The notes below the pieces were generated by a model, which saw only the letters and a program-made list of their open reading frames with translations, was not told the DNA's origin and ran no database searches. This document shows, in pieces, positions 1 to 4,616 of a stretch of DNA of 7,166 nt (its first letter is position 1; every line of letters starts with the position of its first letter). This DNA comes from Prevotellaceae bacterium (lineage in GTDB: Bacteria > Bacteroidota > Bacteroidia > Bacteroidales > Paludibacteraceae). Location of the stretch: assembly GCA_031270565.1 (NCBI GenBank), contig JAISXJ010000118.1, positions 1 through 7,166 of the forward strand, in the 5' to 3' direction. A program made the translations under genes and the position numbers.

Positions 1-477
1 CTTCTCCTGGGGAGTGGATATGTCTTTCGGCTTCGTTTCCGTGACTTTTTGGGTGGGAATAACTGCGGGTTTGACAGCTTCCGGGGGAGTCGTCAGCGCT
101 TGAACATTTTCTGTCCCGATGATTCTGTTGAAAATTGATGTTTTTTTCGGCCTCTCTTTTTCTGTATTTTCCGTTTCCGGTGCGGTTGTAGGTTTTGGCA
201 TTTCGAAAGAAGTCTTTGATTCTGAAATACGCTCAATGTTACGCATTTGTTGGTGTATGGATATTATCAGCTCCTGATGCCTTTTCATTTGAAGAGCAAA
301 CATTTCAACCTGCTCGGCTTCAAGTGTGTGAAAACCATTCCGAATTTTTTGAAGCAAGTCAAAAGTATTGCTGAAAAAAGAAACGGGATAAAATTCCGAA
401 TCTTTCATTCCAACCGCTAAATCAATTAGATTCTGCAAGTTAGATATTATTTCTTTTAGTTTATCATTATTTGCCAT
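1..477 (-). CDS. Hypothetical helical protein with Pro/Thr/Lys-rich linker, 3' end outside window
   Basis: An open frame of 159 codons runs from the ATG at 477 to the window edge with no stop, so only the N-terminal part is seen. Residues 1-84 look like an amphipathic helical bundle: it begins MANNDKLKEIISNLQNLIDL, then has a DSEFYPVSFF turn (26-35) and a long helix with EAEQVEMFALQMKRHQ (53-68) and IHQQMRNIERI. Residues 85-159 form a low-complexity linker rich in Pro, Thr, Lys and Glu, broken by a short hydrophobic patch TSIFNRIIG (113-121) that could be a docking motif. There is no signal peptide or membrane segment, so it is probably cytoplasmic. The start is the first Met after a TAnnTTTG promoter box. 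It is co-oriented with the helicase upstream, separated by 105 bases. The overall pattern is reminiscent of a conserved Bacteroidales protein of unknown function, but I cannot name the family. A C-terminal domain probably lies beyond the window. Confidence 0.8.
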   Translation of the reverse strand, partial: MANNDKLKEIISNLQNLIDLAVGMKDSEFYPVSFFSNTFDLLQKIRNGFHTLEAEQVEMFALQMKRHQELIISIHQQMRNIERISESKTSFEMPKPTTAPETENTEKERPKKTSIFNRIIGTENVQALTTPPEAVKPAVIPTQKVTETKPKDISTPQEK

Positions 478-535
478 AACTTTAATGCTTTAATTCCGAT
501 GTCCTGAAAGCTTGTTTTTATGCATATTTTGCGCA

Positions 536-543
536 CAAAGATA
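536..543 (-). promoter_or_regulatory. Bacteroidetes -7 box for the 477-1 gene
   Basis: On the minus strand the sequence reads TATCTTTG, an exact match to the Bacteroidetes sigma-ABfr -7 consensus TAnnTTTG, about 60 bases before the ATG at 477. About 20 bases further upstream there is only a T-rich stretch (AGTTTC) and no clean TTG -33 element. It implies that the gene can be transcribed independently of the helicase upstream. Confidence 0.5.
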
Positions 544-582
544 TAATAAATTTGTAAAATAGAAACTTGAAGTCAAAAAAAA

Positions 583-1995
583 TTATATTTTTCCCAATCT
601 CCAATTCACAAGAAACAGTTTCCGGGTAGCGCGTGTGAATGCCGTATAAAGCCATCGGTAAAAGTCTTCGCCCATCATTTCTTCCGTTACGTATCCGATA
701 TCAAGGAACACATTGCTCCATTGCCCGCCCTGTGCCTTATGACATGTAACGGCATAAGCATATTTCACCTGTAAAGCGTTGAAATACGGGTCATTCTTTA
801 TTTTTTTCATTCGCTCGCGCTTGTTCTGTATGTGGGCATAGTTTTCGTTTACGGCAGCAAACAGGCTGCTGTTCTGCTCTCTGGTCAGTGCGGGTGATTC
901 GCTTGAAAGCGCATCAAGCATTATTTTCAGTTCCGTTTCCGTGCCATAATCTTCAAAAGCCACCCATACGTTGCAAAACCGGAAACCATACATTTCTTCC
1001 ATCCTGCGAACCCGCAATACCCTGACTGTTTCGCCATTGGCAATGAAATCACTGTCATTTCCGGTATCCGGCCAATAATAATTGTTTTTTACAACCATCA
1101 GCCTGTCGCCCGACGAAATTTCTTCTTCACGATATAAAATCCTGTTTCTTATGCCATTATTATATATGTTGGCATTTTTATTGGAGCGGCAAATTACCAT
1201 CGTGTCGTCGATTCCCGTTTTGCCGTAAGACGACGAAATCTCTTCAATCAACTCGTCTCCGCGTATTTTTTTCACATCAGGATAGTTTTCGGTACAAATA
1301 TTCGGATACATGCCGATTTTCCCGTTTCTGAGGGCATCGCGGATGTTTGTCGCATTGAGCAATATCCCTGAATCCTGTGATTGCCTGACGACTTGCGTCA
1401 ATTCAATTTCGGTAACCTGCAAATTGTACCTCTCCAGATATCGGGCGTTTAACGCCGGACTTTCATTGAGCGAAACGGGAGGCAGCTGAGCTGTATCTCC
1501 CAGAAGAATCGCCTTGCAGTTTTCACCGGAATAAACGTATTTAATCAAATCATCGAGCAAATGCCCGCTTCCGAAAACATTTATTTCGGCAGGCTCGTTT
1601 GAAATCATTGAAGCTTCGTCGACGATGAAAAGCGTGTCTTTGTGAAGATTTTCCAAGAGGACGAATCCTCTGAAATCATCGGAAAAACTTTTCTTGCGGT
1701 AAATTTTTTTATGTATGGTACAGGCATTATGTTCGGCGTATTCCGAAAATACTTTTGCCGCCCTGCCTGTCGGCGCCAAAAGTACAGTCTTTTGTTTGAG
1801 CAAATTAACCGCCTTCACGGTAGCGCCAAGCATTGTCGTTTTACCTGTTCCGGCATATCCCTTGAAAAGCAAAATCATATCTTTCCGGGGCGAAACAATA
1901 AAGTTCGACAGCGCCTCAAGCGCCTTCGACTGTTCGCCTGTAGGCTCGAAAGGAAAGTATTCAAGTATTTTATTATAGATAAAGCTATTAATCAT
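583..1995 (-). CDS. SF1 DNA helicase, RecD/TraA-like (AAA_30 / UvrD_C_2 type)
   Basis: This is a 470-residue superfamily 1 helicase, an ATP-driven DNA motor probably used in repair or recombination. Motifs appear in order: Q-motif TGEQ (19-22), Walker A GYAGTGKT (46-53), motif Ia LAPTGRAAKV (73-82), TIH (93-95), Walker B VDEASM (125-130), motif III GDTAQLPPV (166-174), motif IV VVRQ (202-205), and, in the C-terminal UvrD_C_2-like part, TCHKAQGGQW (417-426) and YTAFTRA (450-456) with the arginine finger region. All key motor residues are present, so it should be active. It is far shorter than RecD2 (about 700 or more residues) and lacks that protein's N-terminal extension; it resembles the compact RecD-like helicase common in Bacteroidales chromosomes. 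No nuclease domain is visible. The ATG at 1995 is preceded by A-rich sequence without a Shine-Dalgarno. Its partner and exact substrate are unknown. Confidence 0.93.
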   Translation of the reverse strand: MINSFIYNKILEYFPFEPTGEQSKALEALSNFIVSPRKDMILLFKGYAGTGKTTMLGATVKAVNLLKQKTVLLAPTGRAAKVFSEYAEHNACTIHKKIYRKKSFSDDFRGFVLLENLHKDTLFIVDEASMISNEPAEINVFGSGHLLDDLIKYVYSGENCKAILLGDTAQLPPVSLNESPALNARYLERYNLQVTEIELTQVVRQSQDSGILLNATNIRDALRNGKIGMYPNICTENYPDVKKIRGDELIEEISSSYGKTGIDDTMVICRSNKNANIYNNGIRNRILYREEEISSGDRLMVVKNNYYWPDTGNDSDFIANGETVRVLRVRRMEEMYGFRFCNVWVAFEDYGTETELKIMLDALSSESPALTREQNSSLFAAVNENYAHIQNKRERMKKIKNDPYFNALQVKYAYAVTCHKAQGGQWSNVFLDIGYVTEEMMGEDFYRWLYTAFTRATRKLFLVNWRLGKI

Positions 1996-2042
1996 TGTTT
2001 TTTTCTTTCTGTCATTCTGACTTTTCCGGTTCTTACGAAATG

Positions 2043-2050
2043 CAAAATTA
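2043..2050 (-). promoter_or_regulatory. Candidate -7 box for the helicase gene
   Basis: The minus strand reads TAATTTTG, which fits TAnnTTTG, about 48 bases before the helicase ATG, giving a short leader. No TTG is seen at the expected -33 distance, so the call rests on one box and its position. Confidence 0.4.
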
Positions 2051-2084
2051 AGAAAAAGATTTCATATTTAGAGATCATGGAAAC

Positions 2085-2100
2085 GAGGCTGTCTCAAAAA
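2085..2100. mobile_element. Solo insertion-sequence-like terminus
   Basis: The sequence GAGGCTGTCTCAAAAA looks like the terminal inverted repeat of DDE-transposase elements (IS1182/IS5-like ends often read GAG-CTGT-TCAAAA). No inverted partner (TTTTGAGACAGCCTC) occurs elsewhere in the window and no transposase frame follows, so this would be one end of a decayed or deleted element or a MITE-type remnant. The family assignment is from memory of such ends and needs a comparison with known IS ends. Confidence 0.4.
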
Positions 2101-2121
2101 AATTAACCAAAACAAATATTT

Positions 2122-2148
2122 TTTGTTTATAAAAAACAATTATCTTTG
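2122..2148 (+). promoter_or_regulatory. Promoter-like TTTG ... TATCTTTG just inside the IS-like end
   Basis: TATCTTTG at 2141-2148 is an exact TAnnTTTG box. A TTTG lies upstream at 2122-2125, but the spacer is 15 bases, shorter than the usual 19-21. It points rightward into degenerate sequence. A short frame starting with ATG at about 2174 (MCRPKKTLRNFERGV) stops at once, so if this was the outward or transposase promoter of an IS, its gene is gone. Confidence 0.35.
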
Positions 2149-2511
2149 CCTCCGATTGTCCGTAAACAAAGCAATATGTGTCGTCCTAAAAAAACTTTAC
2201 GGAATTTTGAAAGAGGTGTATAAAAACTCTTTAATTCAGATAGTTATCTTTTGTTTTAGTTTTGCAGGGTACGACTTGGGGCGGTTTAAGAAGTCAGATT
2301 TGACCGACTTTGACTTGCCTTTGTCTGCATAAAACTACGCCACAAAATACAACATTTTTCTGAAATAACAACCTGCAAATTCTTTTTTGTCCATTAATCA
2401 AGCCAAAAACAAGTCCCTCTCGGACAAAATACACGCTCAAAAAATTTCTTTCCCAATACCCGGACAATTTGCGCCAAATCATAGACAACTTCGGATATAA
2501 ACATCTGTATA
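2149..2511. other. Gene-poor, AT-rich mobile-element debris
   Basis: No frame here looks like a maintained gene. Visible items are: a second TAnnTTTG match, TAGTTTTG, at 2257-2264; a cluster of GTCAAA-like half sites at 2291-2316 (TTTGAC twice with a 10-base period, flanked by AAGTCA and TGACTT); and an 8-bp inverted repeat, TTTTGTCC at 2385-2392 with GGACAAAA at 2422-2429. The two longest overlapping small frames (2123-2332 plus, 2294-2488 minus) have compositions typical of chance translation. I see no RNA gene. Confidence 0.5.
2394..2504 (-). pseudogene. Short fragment-like ORF, possible gene relic
   Basis: A 36-codon frame starts at ATG 2504 with MFISEVVYDLAQIVRVLG and continues KKFFERVF before a stop. 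Unlike its neighbours it reads like a helical protein start. The pattern YDLAQIVRVLGKKFFE is loosely similar to the N-terminus of IS91-type transposases (Y-x-A-x-I-x-R-x-x-G), but the expected Cys-rich CRTAALGGH segment does not follow in any frame I read. It is divergent from the DUF3853 gene across the palindromic promoter region. It may equally be a chance ORF. Confidence 0.2.
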
Positions 2512-2543
2512 TTAGATTATTATAATCAAACGTCGTATCTTTG
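2512..2543 (+). promoter_or_regulatory. Promoter of the DUF3853-ATPase pair with spacer palindrome
   Basis: TTAG (2512-2515, near the -33 TTTG consensus) and TATCTTTG (2536-2543, exact -7 box) are separated by 20 bases, the canonical Bacteroidetes spacing. Within the spacer is a palindrome, GATTAT-T-ATAATC (2515-2527), placed where a bound repressor would block RNA polymerase, so it is a candidate operator. The ten bases GTATCTTTGC (2535-2544) also match the GTANNTTTGC core reported for CTnDOT-type integrase attachment sites. That core overlaps the promoter consensus, so it is not specific evidence of an att site. Confidence 0.6.
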
Positions 2544-2563
2544 CAGGCAAAAAATGACAGTCA

Positions 2564-2857
2564 ATGAATATCTCTGAATTAAAAGAAAAATCCATTGGAC
2601 AAATGACAGGCGAGGAGTTTCTTTTCCTGCAACAAAATGGAAAACAAAAGGCGGTTGATAATCCAAGCAAAAGGTATGTTTATGGGATACTTGATATTAC
2701 TCAACTCTTTGGATGCAGTATGTCTACCGCTCACCGCATTAAGAAAAGCGGAAAAATAGACCAAGCCATTACTCAAATCGGGCGTAAAATTATTGTCGAT
2801 GCCGAACTTGCTTTGGAGTTGGCAGGACACAAAACAGGTGGGAGTGATAAGCAATGA
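2564..2857 (+). CDS. DUF3853 family protein of Bacteroidales mobile elements
   Basis: This 97-residue protein matches the DUF3853 pattern: a short leader, QMTGEEFLFLQQNG (13-26), a variable basic stretch, then YVYGILDITQLFGCSMSTAHRI, and after it KKSGKIDQAITQIGRKIIVDAELALELA to the C-terminus. The middle part (about 39-80) looks like a winged or MerR/excisionase-like helix-turn-helix, with LFGCSMSTAHRIKKSGKI as recognition helix and wing, so DNA binding is likely. In Bacteroidales this family sits just upstream of a RepA-like ATPase in integrative mobilisable elements. It is full length and apparently intact. ATG 2564 is chosen because it fits the family's N-terminus; the ATG at 2554 gives only a seven-residue frame, and Met14 would remove the leader. 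It overlaps the next gene by ATGA, implying translational coupling. The precise role is unknown. Confidence 0.82.
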   Translation: MNISELKEKSIGQMTGEEFLFLQQNGKQKAVDNPSKRYVYGILDITQLFGCSMSTAHRIKKSGKIDQAITQIGRKIIVDAELALELAGHKTGGSDKQ

Positions 2858-3372
2858 AAGCCTCGCAAGAAACCCAGCCTCTCACTTTTGCCGAGCTTTG
2901 GCAAAACGCCTGCTTGAAAGTTACAGACGAATTTACCGCTCCGCCTGTAATCCTGCGGGTAGGTGATTCTATTGTCGGCGCTTTGGGTAATTTCTCTGCT
3001 TCAACAGGCAAGGCAAAGAGTAAGAAAACATTTAATATCTGCGCCATTGTAGCATCTGCTTTAACAAAAAGAAAAATCCTGTATGCAGATACCGAGCAAA
3101 GTAAATTCCATTGTCAAAGGGTTTTAAAGCGGATTTTGCAGTTAGCGAACTTGCCAACCGACAAACAGCCCCAAACATTAGAATTTTTGTCCTTACGGAA
3201 GTTCAGCCTCAAAATACGGCTCGGCATTATTGAAGAAGCGATTTATCACACAGACGGTTTAGGATTGGTAATTATTGACGGCGTGCGTGATTTGGCGTAT
3301 GACATCAATAGTCTGAGCGAAGCAACTGACCTGGTTACACTATTTTTAGGTGAAAAAAACGGTTTAGTTTAG
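2854..3372 (+). pseudogene. Truncated RepA-like AAA ATPase of an integrative mobilisable element
   Basis: This 172-residue RecA-fold ATPase fragment belongs to the hexameric RepA/AAA_25-like group that Bacteroidales mobile elements carry for replication or mobilisation. It has an N-terminal FAELWQNA helix, VGDSIVGALGNFSA, an atypical Walker A GNFSASTGKAKSKKT (45-59), YADTEQ (77-82, catalytic acidic motif), and Walker B LVIIDGVRDL (138-147). After Walker B the family normally runs on through an HQNK-type sensor motif and a C-terminal half. Here the frame breaks after DLVTLF (159-164) into LGEKNGLV and stops, and the stop codon itself lies in the GTTTAGTTTAG repeat. The gene is therefore about half the usual length and probably inactive. 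It starts by ATGA overlap with DUF3853. The primase and relaxase genes that normally follow are missing, so a deletion or a second insertion removed the distal part. Confidence 0.8.
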
Positions 3373-3416
3373 GCAACCTTGTTTAGTTTAGCGGTTTAAC
3401 CTAAACCAAACAAGGT
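3361..3416. repeat. GTTTAG repeat and hairpin block at the truncation point
   Basis: GTTTAGTTTAG occurs twice as a perfect 11-bp direct repeat (3362-3372 and 3381-3391, 19-base period). The second copy forms a long inverted repeat: CCTTGTTTAGTTTAG (3377-3391) with CTAAACCAAACAAGG (3401-3415), 14 of 15 pairs, 9-base loop, plus an outer A-T pair. An alternative hairpin, GGTTTA (3393-3398) with TAAACC (3402-3407), competes with it. There is no T-tract, so it is not a standard terminator. It directly follows the broken ATPase gene and could be an element end or recombination site. Confidence 0.6.
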
Positions 3417-3467
3417 GTTGGCGAAAAGAAAAAACAAATTTTCAAACACATAAAACTGATAACTTAA

Positions 3468-3493
3468 AAAAGCACCCATCACTGGAGGCTTTT
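3468..3493. terminator. Weak bidirectional-looking hairpin
   Basis: AAAAGC (3468-3473) pairs with GCTTTT (3488-3493). After a two-base internal mismatch, CCA (3476-3478) pairs with TGG (3483-3485) around a TCAC loop. A T-rich tail follows on the plus strand (GTTTTGTTT), and the minus strand also ends in a run of six T. It could end transcription from the element remnant before the housekeeping operon, but the stem is imperfect. Confidence 0.35.
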
Positions 3494-3575
3494 GTTTTGT
3501 TTACACGATGTTTACCCTCCGCTCTTGGTACTGGATTCTTGATGCCTGCCTGCACGTCTAAACAAATAAAAAACT

Positions 3576-3583
3576 TACCTTTG
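3576..3583 (+). promoter_or_regulatory. Candidate -7 box of the yjdI-like/trmD/serS operon
   Basis: TACCTTTG matches TAnnTTTG exactly and is the only such box close upstream of the operon, leaving a 5' leader of roughly 100 bases before the ATG at 3692. A TTG at the -33 position is not evident. The long leader could carry regulation, but I see no recognised riboswitch or T-box. Confidence 0.45.
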
Positions 3584-3691
3584 TCGCTTCAATCACGGAA
3601 CATTTTCATGTTGGTTAACAGATCATTCTTGCGGAGAAACGTCGGTTGAAAATCAGGTTTTATGTATTTTTTACTTGAATAGACTTACACA

Positions 3692-3913
3692 ATGAATCAA
3701 GCAAATCTTATCAAAGAGTACAGCAACGGTGAGATTACAGTTGTCTGGCAATCGGATTTATGTTTTCATGCGGGTAATTGCGCTCGTTATCTGCCACAGG
3801 TATTTCGTCCGAGAGAACGCCCATGGGTGCGGCTGGAGCAGGCGTCATCAGCAGAAATCAGAACTGTAGTAGCCACGTGTCCATCCGGAGCGTTATCCAT
3901 AAAAGAACTGTAA
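3692..3913 (+). CDS. Small [4Fe-4S] mono-cluster protein, YjdI/Fer4_19-like
   Basis: This 73-residue cytoplasmic protein fits the divergent ferredoxin-like Fer4_19 family typified by E. coli YjdI. Cluster-binding signature residues are C24 and C30 in DLCFHAGNC (22-30, with H26 as in the family's C-x-H-x3-C pattern) and C63 in TCPSGALSI (62-70). Between them are the conserved LPQVF (34-38) and RPWVRLE (43-49) segments. Length and motif order match the family from end to end, so it is complete. Its electron-transfer partner or substrate is not known. It is the first gene of a compact operon, ending 16 bases before trmD. Whether it has a functional link to the tRNA genes or is only co-transcribed cannot be told from the sequence. 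A GNAT-domain neighbour, frequent for this family elsewhere, is absent. Confidence 0.88.
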   Translation: MNQANLIKEYSNGEITVVWQSDLCFHAGNCARYLPQVFRPRERPWVRLEQASSAEIRTVVATCPSGALSIKEL

Positions 3914-3929
3914 AAGAACGCCAAACGTT

Positions 3930-4613
3930 ATGCGCATTGATATTCTTACCGTGCTTCCCGAACTGTTGGACAGTCCATTGAATCACTCTATTGTCAAACG
4001 GGCAAAAGAGAAGGGGCTGGCGGAGATTGTGGTGCACAACCTGCGGCGGTGGTCAAGTGATATGCGGCATCACTCTGTTGATGACTATGCATTTGGCTTT
4101 TCGTCGGGAATGGTGATGCAGATTGAGCCGGTTTTTCGCGCCATTGAAGAACTTAAAAGTGAACGCACTTACGACGAAATCATTTTCACCTCCCCTGACG
4201 GCGAACATCTTACACAACCGTTAGCCAATCGGTTATCGCTTTGTGGGAATATTCTTATTCTCTGCGGGCATTACAAGGGAGTTGATCATCGTGTGAGGGA
4301 ACACCTTATTACAAGGGAAATTTCTGTTGGCGATTATGTGTTGACGGGCGGTGAATTGCCTGCAGCTATCATCACCGATGCCATTGTCAGACTGCTGCCC
4401 GGAGCTATCGGCGATGAGCAGTCGGCGCTCTCTGATTCATTTCAGGATCATATCCTTGCTCCGCCCATTTATACACGTCCTGCCACTTTCAATGGCTGGA
4501 GTGTGCCGCAGATACTCCTCTCCGGCGACGAACGCAGAATAATGGAGTGGGAACACGAACAGGCTATCGAACGCACCAAAATATTGCGTCCCGAATTATT
4601 AAAATCATTATAA
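3930..4613 (+). CDS. trmD: tRNA (guanine37-N1)-methyltransferase TrmD
   Basis: TrmD transfers a methyl group from S-adenosylmethionine to N1 of G37 next to the anticodon, which prevents +1 frameshifting. The 227-residue protein is complete. It starts MRIDILTVLPELLDSPLNHSI, and its SPOUT trefoil-knot signatures are present: SPDGEHL (88-94), CGHYKGVDHRVREH (112-125), and SVGDYVLTGGELPAAI (132-147), where Asp135 sits in the GDYVL motif that holds the proposed catalytic base. IGDEQSALSDSF (160-171) and the C-terminal tRNA-binding part with APPIYTRP and LLSGD follow. At 51-63 the usual YGGG-GMV loop reads DDYAFGFSSGMVM; Bacteroidetes homologues also depart from GGG here, so this looks lineage-typical rather than damaging. 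The gene lies 16 bases after the iron-sulfur gene and 3 bases before serS, so all three are almost certainly co-transcribed. Confidence 0.97.
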   Translation: MRIDILTVLPELLDSPLNHSIVKRAKEKGLAEIVVHNLRRWSSDMRHHSVDDYAFGFSSGMVMQIEPVFRAIEELKSERTYDEIIFTSPDGEHLTQPLANRLSLCGNILILCGHYKGVDHRVREHLITREISVGDYVLTGGELPAAIITDAIVRLLPGAIGDEQSALSDSFQDHILAPPIYTRPATFNGWSVPQILLSGDERRIMEWEHEQAIERTKILRPELLKSL

Positions 4614-4616
4614 ACT

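Larger units (their letters stand above)
3417..3691. other. Intergenic region between element remnant and yjdI-trmD-serS operon
   Basis: No convincing gene is present. It contains a weak hairpin at 3468-3493, a TAnnTTTG box at 3576-3583 and a leader of about 100 bases before the iron-sulfur gene. A 13-codon ATG frame at 3608-3649 exists in that leader, but nothing supports its translation. I found no tRNA fold or attachment-site duplication. Confidence 0.5.

Noticed and set aside
1642..2106. Plus-strand ORF of 154 codons opposite the helicase
   Set aside because: It is antisense to conserved helicase motifs, with a composition typical of a shadow frame.
2123..2332. Plus-strand ORF of 69 codons after the IS-like end
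   Set aside because: Its start lies upstream of the TATCTTTG box, so that promoter could not transcribe the whole frame, and the translation resembles no transposase I know.
2294..2488. Minus-strand ORF of 64 codons in the debris region
   Set aside because: It has no motif or promoter and overlaps the more protein-like 36-codon frame; read as chance.
2579..2854. Minus-strand ORF of 91 codons opposite DUF3853
   Set aside because: It is the antisense shadow of a clearly recognisable gene and has no family-like motif.
3374..3420. Integron attC-like site
   Set aside because: The outer bases do not give the paired RYYYAAC/GTTRRRY core boxes, and no integron integrase is present.
3608..3649. Possible 13-residue leader peptide before the yjdI-like gene
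   Set aside because: It has no run of regulatory codons such as serine, no attenuator hairpin pair and no supporting start context.
3417..3691. tRNA gene or 3' tRNA fragment as integration target
   Set aside because: I found no cloverleaf, T-loop GTTCRANYC or acceptor pairing in the region on either strand.
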